NCBI GenBank assembly: GCA_003056245.1
Contig: MVDH01000001.1
Span: forward strand, 1,364,716-1,428,715
DNA: 64,000 bases
Direction: 5' to 3'
DNA from: Cellvibrio sp. 79
Lineage (GTDB): Bacteria > Pseudomonadota > Gammaproteobacteria > Pseudomonadales > Cellvibrionaceae
A program made the translations under genes and the position numbers. Shown here in pieces: positions 50,534 to 58,895 of this stretch (its first letter is position 1; every line of letters starts with the position of its first letter). The notes under the pieces were generated by a model that saw only the letters and a program-made list of their open reading frames with translations, made no database searches and was not told the DNA's origin.

Positions 50534-50641
50534 AAATGGATCGGCACGCAGGTATAAATGGATCGAAATGGAGTTCAAGCCGCGCATCATAATATGTGTG
50601 AAGTAACCGGCTGAAGTGTTATCGAGTGTAGAGTCGAAATG

Positions 50642-50670
50642 AAAAAGGGGATCGATCAAATCGATCCCCT
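50642..50670 (-). terminator. Intrinsic terminator after the MBL hydrolase gene
   Basis: AGGGGATCGAT (50670-50660 on the minus strand) pairs perfectly with ATCGATCCCCT (50656-50646) around a 3-nt loop and is followed by TTTTT on the minus strand. It lies 28 bp after the stop of the metallo-hydrolase gene. Confidence 0.88.
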
Positions 50671-50697
50671 GTGGTTTAGCGCAGTTGAAGCAGGCGA

Positions 50698-51672
50698 TTA
50701 ACGCAGTTGGGTAAAGTTCACCGGAATCCACTCATAGGAATTGCCTTCTTTACGTAAATGGCCAAGGCCAGGGAATTGGATATGCGCTGCGCCCACCAGA
50801 ATTCCTTCCTTCGCCGCCTGGGTGAAAATTCTATCGCGCTCGGCAGCGGCTTTTTTCTGATCACTATCAAAGGCGATGGTTATTTCAGGGTGATCCAGTT
50901 GTACTGCGGCAACGTGAATCAAATCGCCAATCAACCACAGTTTTTGCCCTTGGCTCTCCACTTCATAAACGCTGTGACCGGCGGTATGGCCATAAGTAGA
51001 AACGGCTTTGATTCCGGGAGTTAATTGGGTTTTATGATTAAACGGTGCGAATTTTTTAGCTGTTTTATAGGGCGTTAACATGGCCACCGCATTGGTATAA
51101 AAACCTTTAGCATCGGCCGGTGCTTTCTCGAGGTTGGCTTTGCTCAACCAGAAATCCGCATCTTTTTTATCGACATGGACTACGGCGTTGGGAAAGGCCA
51201 GCGCATTGTTGCTCACCAGGCCACCGATGTGATCCGAGTGGAGGTGGGTGATGTAGATATCATCGATTTGGGTAGGCTCGTACCCGGATGCGCGCAAGTT
51301 GGCGACGAATTTACCCAGGGTTGGGCCAAAGAGTGCGCCGGCACCAGCATCGATTAATACCAATTTTTCGCCGGTATTAATCAGATAAGCATTCACCGAG
51401 GTTTCCAATGGTGCCTTTAAAAAAACGCTGGCCAGTGCTGCATTCGTGTTGGGTTCGGGATTCGTAAGTAGCTTATCTACCGGCAACTCCACAGTGCCAT
51501 CGTTGATTGCCGTTACTTCAAAAGAGCCCACCATCAAGCGGAAATATCCCGGAGCAGACGTTTTTACCATAGGCGCAGCGGCCATGGCGAGTTGGCTACT
51601 CAGGCCAGTAATAAATGTTGCTGAAGCCAGTGCAGCTGCAAGCGCCAGTTTTTTCATTGAGAACACAGACAT
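50698..51672 (-). CDS. Exported metallo-beta-lactamase-fold hydrolase
   Basis: A 324-residue protein with a signal peptide (about 1-31, ending LAMAAA) and an MBL fold. The zinc motif THLHSDHIGGL is complete, and further histidines occur in YGHTAGHS and DLIH. It resembles the lactonase/quorum-quenching-like group in layout, but the substrate cannot be inferred. I start at ATG 51672 with AAGGA upstream; the longer frame to 51798 lacks support. Divergent from a LysR regulator, which probably controls it. Confidence 0.9.
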   Translation of the reverse strand: MSVFSMKKLALAAALASATFITGLSSQLAMAAAPMVKTSAPGYFRLMVGSFEVTAINDGTVELPVDKLLTNPEPNTNAALASVFLKAPLETSVNAYLINTGEKLVLIDAGAGALFGPTLGKFVANLRASGYEPTQIDDIYITHLHSDHIGGLVSNNALAFPNAVVHVDKKDADFWLSKANLEKAPADAKGFYTNAVAMLTPYKTAKKFAPFNHKTQLTPGIKAVSTYGHTAGHSVYEVESQGQKLWLIGDLIHVAAVQLDHPEITIAFDSDQKKAAAERDRIFTQAAKEGILVGAAHIQFPGLGHLRKEGNSYEWIPVNFTQLR

Positions 51673-51783
51673 ATAAATTCCTTGGGGATTTAACCCGTCA
51701 GCACAGATGAAGTAGACCGAACACGTGGTGCCGTGTGCTTGGTGAAAAAATTGTATTTGTTTGCGTAAAATCGCACAATGATG

Positions 51784-51810
51784 AAAATCGCAAACCATCT
51801 TTGCGATTTT
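51784..51810. promoter_or_regulatory. 27-bp perfect palindrome, probable LysR operator
   Basis: AAAATCGCAAA (51784-51794) and TTTGCGATTTT (51800-51810) are perfect inverted 11-bp arms around CCATC. An extra AAAATCGCA half-site lies at 51767-51775. The palindrome is 34 bp before the LysR start and 112 bp from the MBL start, suited to dual control. The arms are longer and farther apart than a minimal T-N11-A LysR box. Confidence 0.8.
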
Positions 51811-51843
51811 TGCAAAGAAGCCATAGCGGGTTTGAATTCTGGA

Positions 51844-52794
51844 ATGTTAGACGCCATTCGTTTATTTATCGCCGTTGCCGACACCGGTAACTTGTCGAAA
51901 GTTGCCAAAGCCCAGGCGATGGCGGTCTCTTCCGTCTCGCGCAAAATCGATGCACTGGAGACAGAGTTAGGCTTTCAATTGTTTCATCGCACTTCGCGGG
52001 TCATTTTGTTGACTGACTCCGGTGCCGAGTTTTTGCCGCGTGCGCGCCTTATTCTGGAGGAGCTGGATGAGGCAAAAACGGCAATATCGGCGCGCAATGC
52101 CGATCCACAAGGACTGCTGACGATCACTGCACCCTCAGTGTTTGGTCGCATCCATCTGGCGCCGGCGGTGATGAGTTTTTTGCAGCGGTATCCATTGATG
52201 GAAATTGACATGAATGTCAGCGATGAGATTCTGGATCTTTCGGTACATCGAGTAGATGTGGCCATTCGCATTGGCAAATTGCCGGACAGCGATTTGGTGG
52301 CAACGCAGCTGGCGCCGTTCCAACGGCTGGTCTGTGCCAGCCCGCGTTATCTTGAAAAGTACGGAATACCACTCTCGCCGCTTGATTTGGTAAACCATAA
52401 TTGCTTGACCGTGAAGGGTAAAGGCACAACGGTCCCTGGTCTTTGGGGATTTGCCGGTGTTAATCGCAATCAGCCGCTCGCGGTGAAAGGAAGTTTTTGC
52501 AGTAACGACATTAATTTTTTAGTGCAGGCCGCGCTGGATAGCGTGGGCATTGTGCATCTCGCCAGTTGGTTGGTTAGCGATGCAATTGTGCGTGGGCAAT
52601 TGGTGTGTTTATTCCCCGACGTGCCGGATATTCCGGCAAAAATCCAGCCCGGTATTCATGCGGTGCGTATGCCGGGGCGTTCTCACGCTGCGAAAGCACA
52701 GTTGTTCATCACGCACTTGCGCAAAACCTTTGGTGAGCCGGCTTATTGGGATAGAGCCATTACCGATGCGGTGAAAAATAGCCTTCATCCATAG
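51844..52794 (+). CDS. LysR family transcriptional regulator
   Basis: A 316-residue regulator. The N-terminal winged helix-turn-helix (about 1-60; FIAVADTGNLSKVAKAQAMAVSSVSRKIDALE) is followed by a LysR substrate-binding domain (about 85-300). I start at ATG 51844 (MLDAIRLF) because LysR proteins begin only a few residues before the HTH; in-frame ATGs at 51778 and 51781 lie within or beside the palindrome and would add 21-22 residues. It probably controls the divergent MBL hydrolase gene and itself. The inducer is unknown. Confidence 0.92.
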   Translation: MLDAIRLFIAVADTGNLSKVAKAQAMAVSSVSRKIDALETELGFQLFHRTSRVILLTDSGAEFLPRARLILEELDEAKTAISARNADPQGLLTITAPSVFGRIHLAPAVMSFLQRYPLMEIDMNVSDEILDLSVHRVDVAIRIGKLPDSDLVATQLAPFQRLVCASPRYLEKYGIPLSPLDLVNHNCLTVKGKGTTVPGLWGFAGVNRNQPLAVKGSFCSNDINFLVQAALDSVGIVHLASWLVSDAIVRGQLVCLFPDVPDIPAKIQPGIHAVRMPGRSHAAKAQLFITHLRKTFGEPAYWDRAITDAVKNSLHP

Positions 52795-52913
52795 GTCAAA
52801 TGTATGATGGCAACCTGATAAAACCACGGCGATGTGATCGCGTACAATTGATGACCGGGTATCTCCCGCTGTCATCTTATCGATAACGAATATACGTTTT
52901 ATAGAGAATCACC

Positions 52914-53459
52914 ATGGCCTCCTTACAAGATCAACTGTTAAAAGCGGGTTTAATCGACGCAAAAAAAGCCAAGCAGGCGAATAAGGAAAAGCGTAAAGAA
53001 ACCAATGTAGCGCGCCGCTCCAACGAAGAAGTGGTCGATGAAATCAAGCAATCGGCTGAGCAGGCGCGTCAGGAAAAAGCTGATCGCGACCGCGAATTAA
53101 ATCGCCAACGCGACCAGGAATTGCAGCAAAAAGCGATTGCTGCGCAAATCAAACAATTGATTGAAAACCATCGCCAATCCAAAGGAGCAGGCGAGGGTGA
53201 TGTGGAATATAACTTTAGCGACGGCAAACTGATTAAAAAAATCCGTGTTTCCAAACAGGTTCAGGAACAAGTTGTACGCGGCGTTTTGGCGGTTGTGAAA
53301 TTGGGTGAAGGTTATGAAGTCGTGCCACGCATTGTGGCTGACAAAATTGCCCAGCGCGATGAAAAGTTTGTCATCGTGGCTAACACCAAAACCCAACAAC
53401 AAGCGGATGAAGACGATCCCTATAAAGACTATGTAATTCCTGACGATTTGATGTGGTAA
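52914..53459 (+). CDS. DUF2058 (YaiL-like) protein
   Basis: A 181-residue, highly charged protein. The N-terminal SLQDQLLKAGLIDAKKAKQANKEKRK motif and the C-terminal DDPYKDYVIPDDLMW are the family hallmarks. Residues 35-90 are predicted to be coiled coil (Glu/Lys/Arg/Gln-rich). YaiL-type proteins are annotated as nucleic-acid-associated, but the function is not proven. Convergent with the ABC transporter gene across a shared terminator. Confidence 0.9.
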   Translation: MASLQDQLLKAGLIDAKKAKQANKEKRKETNVARRSNEEVVDEIKQSAEQARQEKADRDRELNRQRDQELQQKAIAAQIKQLIENHRQSKGAGEGDVEYNFSDGKLIKKIRVSKQVQEQVVRGVLAVVKLGEGYEVVPRIVADKIAQRDEKFVIVANTKTQQQADEDDPYKDYVIPDDLMW

Positions 53460-53514
53460 CGTTGAACGTTCACAAGCAGGGCGAGACATCGCTCGATTAA
53501 GTGAAATAGCAATA

Positions 53515-53553
53515 AAAAAGCGGCGAGTGGCTAAATCCATCTCGCCGCTTTTT
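53515..53553. terminator. Bidirectional intrinsic terminator
   Basis: AAAAAGCGGCGAG (53515-53527) pairs perfectly over 13 bp with CTCGCCGCTTTTT (53541-53553) around a 13-nt loop. T-tracts follow on both strands. It serves the convergent DUF2058 and ABC transporter genes. Confidence 0.93.
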
Positions 53554-53562
53554 ATGCTGCTA

Positions 53563-55392
53563 TTAAAACTCTCCCAGGAATCCCCCTGACTGCCGCGCCC
53601 ACAAATGCGCATAAACGCCATTTTTTGCTAGCAATTCATTATGGGTACCCTGTTCAATTATTTGACCGTTATCCAGCACAATCAAACGATCCAGTGCTGC
53701 GATAGTAGACAATCGGTGTGCAATCGCGATAACTGTTTTGCCTTGCATCAACGAATTCAAATTAGTTTGAATTGCTGCTTCCACTTCTGAATCCAGTGCA
53801 GAGGTTGCTTCATCCATAATTAAAATCGGCGCATTTTTAATTAGCACCCGTGCAATCGCAATACGTTGGCGTTGGCCGCCCGATAGTTTTACGCCACGTT
53901 CACCGACATGGGCGTCATAACCGGTGCGGCCTTCGTTATCCACTAAACCCAGAATAAATTCATGTGCTTCTGCTTGTTGTGCGGCGTGAATCATTTCTTC
54001 TTCAGTGGCATTGGGTTTACCGTAAAGCAAGTTATCGCGAATGGAACGATGCAATAACGAGGTGTCTTGCGTAACCATGCCGATATGAGCGCGCAAGCTT
54101 TCTTGCTTGATGTCGACAATGTTTTGGCTATCAATCAGAATCGAGCCCGAATCTACATCGTAGAAGCGCATCAGCAAATTGACGAGTGTGGATTTACCTG
54201 CACCGGAACGTCCTACCAAACCAATTTTTTCGCCGGCGTTGATGTGCAAATTAAAATCCTGCAATAAACCGGATTCTTTGCCGTAGTTAAAATCTACCGC
54301 TTTAAAATCAATCGCGCTGTTGGTGATATTTATTTCCGGTGCATCGGTTTTATCTTGCACTTCGCGAGGAATGGATAAGGTGTTCAATCCGTCGCGCGCG
54401 GTACCCATATTTTCGAACAGCGCCGATACTTCCCACATAATCCACTGCGCCATACCGTTTAAACGCAACACCAAACCGACAGCGGCAGCGATTGCACCGG
54501 TAGTAATGGCTGCGCTCGACCATAGCCAAAGCGACATTGCGGCTATAGCGAAAATCAGCAGGACATTGATGATCCACACTGCGGTACCCAGCAATGTGGC
54601 CAAGCGCATTTGCGGGTGAACGGTCGACAGGAAATATTCCATCCCTTTTTTGGCGTAATCCGCCTCGCGGTTGGAATGCGAAAAAAGTTTTACTGTGGAA
54701 ATATTGGTGTAGGTATCAACTAAACGTCCGGTCATATCCGAACGCGCATGGGCTTGTTGGGTAGAAATTTTGGACAAGCGTGGCAGGAAGTAATAGAGCA
54801 ATCCGCCATAAGCAAGGAACCAGGCGATTAGAGGTAATGCAAGTCGCCAATCGAGTGAAACAGCAAGCACCAAAATACTGCTGAAATACACCATCACATA
54901 TAGCATCACATCCAGCAGTTTCATTATGGTTTCGCGTACCGCAAGCGCGGTTTGCATTACTTTGGTAGCGATACGGCCTGCAAATTCATTCTGGTAAAAC
55001 TGATAGCTTTGGCCCAGCAAATAGCGATGCGCCTGCCAGCGAATCCGCATAGGGAAATTGCCGAGTAATGTTTGATGCATTAATAACGAATGGAGTAAAA
55101 CCGACACCGGCAAACCAACCAGCAGGATAAATGCCATCCAGATTAATTCACGGCGGGATGCGGTCCAGAAAGTGGCTGGTGAATGCTGGTTTAATGAATC
55201 GACCAGATTGCCCAGGAAGCCAAAGAGCGACACCTCCATTACCGCAATTAATCCGGTAAATATCGCCATGCCAATCAGATAGGCTTCGGCGCCTCTGCTG
55301 TAATGTCTGCAAAAAGCGTAGAGGGTTTTTGGTGGGGCTGAGGGTTCCTGCGGCGGAAATGGCTTTATCAGGCTTTCAAAAAAACGAAACAT
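53563..55392 (-). CDS. ABC exporter, fused permease and ATPase (MsbA/MdlB-like)
   Basis: A 609-residue half-transporter. Six transmembrane helices lie in about residues 35-330, then an ATPase domain: Walker A GRSGAGKST, signature LSGGQRQRIAIARVL, Walker B ILIMDEATSALD and H-loop AHRLS. It should work as a homodimer exporting lipids, peptides or drugs; the substrate is unknown. I start at ATG 55392 (MFRFFESL); an in-frame GTG at 55404 would add four residues. Monocistronic. Confidence 0.9.
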   Translation of the reverse strand: MFRFFESLIKPFPPQEPSAPPKTLYAFCRHYSRGAEAYLIGMAIFTGLIAVMEVSLFGFLGNLVDSLNQHSPATFWTASRRELIWMAFILLVGLPVSVLLHSLLMHQTLLGNFPMRIRWQAHRYLLGQSYQFYQNEFAGRIATKVMQTALAVRETIMKLLDVMLYVMVYFSSILVLAVSLDWRLALPLIAWFLAYGGLLYYFLPRLSKISTQQAHARSDMTGRLVDTYTNISTVKLFSHSNREADYAKKGMEYFLSTVHPQMRLATLLGTAVWIINVLLIFAIAAMSLWLWSSAAITTGAIAAAVGLVLRLNGMAQWIMWEVSALFENMGTARDGLNTLSIPREVQDKTDAPEINITNSAIDFKAVDFNYGKESGLLQDFNLHINAGEKIGLVGRSGAGKSTLVNLLMRFYDVDSGSILIDSQNIVDIKQESLRAHIGMVTQDTSLLHRSIRDNLLYGKPNATEEEMIHAAQQAEAHEFILGLVDNEGRTGYDAHVGERGVKLSGGQRQRIAIARVLIKNAPILIMDEATSALDSEVEAAIQTNLNSLMQGKTVIAIAHRLSTIAALDRLIVLDNGQIIEQGTHNELLAKNGVYAHLWARQSGGFLGEF

Positions 55393-55559
55393 AATGAATA
55401 TCACTGGCTAAAAACTGAACCGGTATTGTAGCAGTTCACACTGCCGACTTCGTGTAACCAAGTGTTAATTTGTGATGCTACACTGTCGCCCATTATTGAA
55501 GGCGCTAGTGTCAGCGATTGACAGTAGCTAGTGATCAGTATTTGCGCGAGTCGGTGTTT

Positions 55560-55949
55560 ATGAAAAATGCATTAACTGTTTTTGGTGCGGGTTGCCTGGG
55601 TGGGTTAGTGATGTGCGTAGTGATGTGGTTATTTAGTCGCTACGGCATTACCCAGTCCCTGAACGTAAATTTGCCGGGTTCTGTATCGCCTCATTGGATG
55701 TATCCCCGTATTGTTTGGGGTGGTTTGTGGGGATTTTTATTTTTACTACCTATCTTTGCCAGTAGCTTATTTGCCCGTAGTTTTGTGATTGCGCTTATCC
55801 CGACGTTAATCCAATTGTTTGTGTTTTATCCATTCTATGAAGGAAAGGGCGTTGCAGGTTTATCCCTGGGGATATTGACCCCTTTTCTGGTGTTCTTTTT
55901 CTTTTGGGTTTGGTCTTTTACTACTGCGGTTACATTGCGAGTTTCTTAA
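55560..55949 (+). CDS. Small integral membrane protein, unknown
   Basis: A 129-residue protein with four predicted transmembrane helices and almost no soluble part; I do not recognise a family. The starting MKNALTVFGAGCLGGLVMC has a small-residue-rich first helix. I chose ATG 55560; an in-frame TTG at 55518 would add 14 polar residues. The next gene starts 18 bp after the stop, so the two are probably co-transcribed. Confidence 0.75.
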   Translation: MKNALTVFGAGCLGGLVMCVVMWLFSRYGITQSLNVNLPGSVSPHWMYPRIVWGGLWGFLFLLPIFASSLFARSFVIALIPTLIQLFVFYPFYEGKGVAGLSLGILTPFLVFFFFWVWSFTTAVTLRVS

Positions 55950-55967
55950 GTGCGGGGCATTTTTGTT

Positions 55968-56489
55968 ATGAAAAGAACGTTTGTTTTTTCATGGTGTTTT
56001 TTTCTGCTGGTTGCTAGTGGGATATTGAATGCACAGTTGTTACCCAATGGTTCATTGAATGCCCAATCAGTACAGCGTTGGATGCAAACCAATCGCGATA
56101 TCGCCCCGATTATGCAAGCAATAGATACAATGAATGACACGGATGCGAAGATTAAAGCATTTGATACCATGCCAGCTGCAGAGCAGGATAAAAAAATCGA
56201 TGCGCTGTTAAAATCTAAAAATTTGCAGGAGCTGGCAAAAAACATTACGCAAAAACATGGCTGGAAATCGGTCGGCGAATATATGCGGTTAAGCACTAGA
56301 TTGGGCAATGCAATAGCTGCGTATTTTTTATTTGGCGATATGGAAAAAGTGACCGAAGAGCAAGCAGCACAATTGAAAGGAAAAGCAGATCCTGCGGTAT
56401 TAGCAGTGCCGCGTAGCGATATTGAATTTGTAAAACGCAACGAAAAAACTTTGCAGCATTATATCCAGGCTTATGGGGCAGGGCGATGA
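55968..56489 (+). CDS. Exported helical protein, unknown
   Basis: A 173-residue protein with a signal peptide (about 1-22, ending GILNAQ) and a mature part rich in Lys/Asp/Glu/Gln helices. No known family was recognised. It contains two methionine-rich helix pairs (AIDTMNDTDAKIKAFDTM). It shares a likely transcript with the preceding membrane protein and is convergent with the unusual 56588-58895 operon. Confidence 0.72.
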   Translation: MKRTFVFSWCFFLLVASGILNAQLLPNGSLNAQSVQRWMQTNRDIAPIMQAIDTMNDTDAKIKAFDTMPAAEQDKKIDALLKSKNLQELAKNITQKHGWKSVGEYMRLSTRLGNAIAAYFLFGDMEKVTEEQAAQLKGKADPAVLAVPRSDIEFVKRNEKTLQHYIQAYGAGR

Positions 56490-56551
56490 ATGCGCGCAGT
56501 AGTTCCATAAGTTATCCGTTGGTGAGATTGGCTTACGGAGTCTAGGGATGG

Positions 56552-56580
56552 CTCGCTATCAACGCAAAGTTGATAGCGAG
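56552..56580. other. 12-bp perfect inverted repeat between convergent genes
   Basis: CTCGCTATCAAC (56552-56563) and GTTGATAGCGAG (56569-56580) pair perfectly around GCAAA. A run of six A follows on the + strand, so on the minus strand T6 precedes rather than follows the hairpin. It is not a canonical intrinsic terminator on either strand, though it may still stop transcription. Confidence 0.7.
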
Positions 56581-56587
56581 AAAAAAG

Positions 56588-57616
56588 CTAGCGTGAACCA
56601 CCGCTTAAGTTCAGGTAAACCAGGGTTTGATTGAGTAGCTGGTAAGCCACTTCACCAAATGTGATTGGGCCAGTTAAATCGCGAGTCTTTTTGCCTTCCA
56701 GTTCTGAATACAAGTAATTCAAAATACAGTTGCAGGAAAACGAAATATTTTCACTGGCTGAAGCAGATAATTCTTTATTGAAGCTTTCGATGTAATTATC
56801 TACCGGTTGGGCAAAGCGGTAACTGATATCGCTAAAGACCGGCGCATACAGATCCACCTTTTGATTGGCTTCATCGATTTGCTGGATACTTACGTTAATC
56901 ATTACGCCGGAATAGTTAGCCACTAACGGCAGGCGAGTATCAATTTTTGCGTATTTAATGTAATCGGCCAGGTTTGCCGGTTCACCATTAATTGTGCAGT
57001 CACTGACGGAAAAGCCGGTGCTTTTGAATTTAATCTCGGGCCCCTGGCCCTGGTTAAATAAATTCACAATGTTGATATTGGCCAATTGATTGCCGGGTAA
57101 TGGAATATGCATCGCGACCGCTTGCTGATCAAACAACATCCCGCGCGCAGGACCAAAGCCAACCTTCGCATTGCGATTGCCGATATCATCCAGGTGGACG
57201 CCCGAGATCCAGCCAATAATGGGCGAAAAATACATGTTTGGATAATCCGGCGCATTTTGCGCATACGATAAATGCACTTCTGACATCGCCGGAAGAATTA
57301 CTACAGTGAAGCCATGTTCAGGCGCTTCTTGTGCAATGCGTGAAATGGAGTTTGCATCATAGAGCGTGATGCGTGGAGCATTGCTGGGTTGAACACCTTC
57401 AATAGTATTAACAAAAATATGTTCGCGATCCGATTTCCCACCTTCACTGGTCATAAAATAAGGGATTGTTCCTGCAATCCAGTTACCCGAAGGTAATCCG
57501 TCCAATACGGTTTCATCTGCAGCAATAACGAGATACTCGCCGCGATTAATTTTTTCCACGACCTGGTCGCGCGTTACCAATGCGCTACGAATGCGGATAT
57601 CAGTATCTTGTGCCAT
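56588..57616 (-). CDS. FIST-like protein (probably DUF6976), operon partner of the repeat protein
   Basis: A 342-residue soluble protein without signal peptide or membrane segment. The N-terminal part contains GLPSGNWIAGTIPYFM (about 40-55). The C-terminal part contains FSCNCILNYLYSE (around 293-305) and ITFGEVAYQLLNQTLVYL (about 318-335). These match the look of the FIST C-terminal sensor domain (SCN..., TFGE...). I believe the family is catalogued as DUF6976, but this is from memory. FIST domains are thought to bind small ligands such as amino acids. AGGAG precedes the ATG. It follows the 57639-58895 gene by 22 bp, so the two form an operon. Confidence 0.7.
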   Translation of the reverse strand: MAQDTDIRIRSALVTRDQVVEKINRGEYLVIAADETVLDGLPSGNWIAGTIPYFMTSEGGKSDREHIFVNTIEGVQPSNAPRITLYDANSISRIAQEAPEHGFTVVILPAMSEVHLSYAQNAPDYPNMYFSPIIGWISGVHLDDIGNRNAKVGFGPARGMLFDQQAVAMHIPLPGNQLANINIVNLFNQGQGPEIKFKSTGFSVSDCTINGEPANLADYIKYAKIDTRLPLVANYSGVMINVSIQQIDEANQKVDLYAPVFSDISYRFAQPVDNYIESFNKELSASASENISFSCNCILNYLYSELEGKKTRDLTGPITFGEVAYQLLNQTLVYLNLSGGSR

Positions 57617-57638
57617 ACAAGCTCTCCTGGCAGTTTAC

Positions 57639-58895
57639 TTAGTGTGAATAACCGTTGCTCATTACCATGCGAAGTTCTTGCTGCATAAATCGCTGGTTAT
57701 GTTTTATAAAATCTCTTACGCGTCTTACCGCATTTAATTCCACTACCGGGTCCGGATTCATAAGAATTTGCGAACGTAAATTAGACAGTAATAATTTATA
57801 GGCAATATGTGAACTAGGGATGAAAGTATCGTCTTTTAAAATTCGCTTCCAAATATCGTTACGCTCATCAGGAAGGCTAATTTGATGCTCTTCCGGATCA
57901 TTCATAATTTTATTAATCAGGATTAATTCCTGTTTCAAATTACGCGCATTTTTACGGAAAAATTCGCGTAACTGATTAAGGATATCAACGCGAACATTGT
58001 TGTCCTGCGTATTCTGGAAAGCGTGGCGCAATCTCACCAGAAACAAATTCAATGGCATATTGTTGGAGCCGAGATCAATCTTGGCACTGATCAATTTCAA
58101 CCAGATACTGTTTTTAAGTGATGGAAGCACCAATTTGGTGACGGTGCTGCGACGCTCTTCAACGGATTGCTTCTTGGTTGATAACGCGCAAATTTGGCTG
58201 AGTTCAGCATCAAGGGAGTTTGCATGCGAGATGAAAAACTTGCGTAATTCATTGACTGAATCACCGAGTTTCGTTTCGACTTTAGGGTCGATCATCGTGA
58301 GCTTGAGTTTCGATAATAAAAGTTTTAGCGAAAACAGCTGGGTTCTCAAATGAAACTTGTCGTAAATCATGCTTTCCCAGATGGGGTCTGATTCCATCGG
58401 TAAGCATGTTGCCAATCGATAGGATTCGGGGGTTTTTTCTACATCACTAATAATTTCTTCCACTGCTTGTTGCTCAATGCGCAATGTATTGGCAATAGCG
58501 TCCGGTGCAATACTGCGAAAATGCAACAGCGACACTTGCTGGCGTAGCTCGTGTGTGTAGTTACGGTTTGCATCACCGAGGAAACCTGGTTGCAGTAGGG
58601 AATCTTTGCCAATTCCGGAACCGCTGATGGTCTGGTCATAAAAATTGGAAACTATGTGGCAGCTATAGTTACCAAAGCCTGTATGTAACCAGCGTTTGGA
58701 AAAACCCGCGTCGGCAATTTTATTATTATTGGCTTCCTGGCTTTTGGAGAAAAATGAAAAACGCGATTTCTCAACCAGATAAGCAAGCTCAACGTGAATA
58801 ATTCTGCTTTTTTCGTCGATCGAAACATCCTGTACTGACCAAGGCGCATTTATTCCCAGTATGGCCTCAAAGTAATGCTTGGGTTGTTTAACCAC
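57639..58895 (-). CDS. Unusual protein: ISL3-transposase-like N-terminus fused to three ~71-residue helical repeats
   Basis: A 418-residue protein read from a GTG start (58895) with AAAGGAG 6 nt upstream. Residues about 7-50 (FEAILGINAPWSVQDVSID...RIIHVEL) and 66-85 (SKRWLHTGFGNYSCHIVSNF) resemble the start of ISL3-family transposases, and 113-155 resemble their following helix-turn-helix. The zinc-ligand cysteines of that family are absent, and no DDE nuclease domain follows. Instead, residues about 165-236, 257-327 and 341-411 are three diverged copies of one unit: LP....IW..., an L.L.L..LR helix, a V..LR.FF helix, and ...EL..I/V. No signal peptide is present. The function is unknown. Its operon partner is FIST-like. 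Confidence 0.8.
   Translation of the reverse strand: MVKQPKHYFEAILGINAPWSVQDVSIDEKSRIIHVELAYLVEKSRFSFFSKSQEANNNKIADAGFSKRWLHTGFGNYSCHIVSNFYDQTISGSGIGKDSLLQPGFLGDANRNYTHELRQQVSLLHFRSIAPDAIANTLRIEQQAVEEIISDVEKTPESYRLATCLPMESDPIWESMIYDKFHLRTQLFSLKLLLSKLKLTMIDPKVETKLGDSVNELRKFFISHANSLDAELSQICALSTKKQSVEERRSTVTKLVLPSLKNSIWLKLISAKIDLGSNNMPLNLFLVRLRHAFQNTQDNNVRVDILNQLREFFRKNARNLKQELILINKIMNDPEEHQISLPDERNDIWKRILKDDTFIPSSHIAYKLLLSNLRSQILMNPDPVVELNAVRRVRDFIKHNQRFMQQELRMVMSNGYSH

Noticed and set aside
56552-56580. 12-bp hairpin considered as an intrinsic terminator
   Set aside because: The stem is perfect, but no T-tract follows it on either strand, so it is listed only as an inverted repeat.
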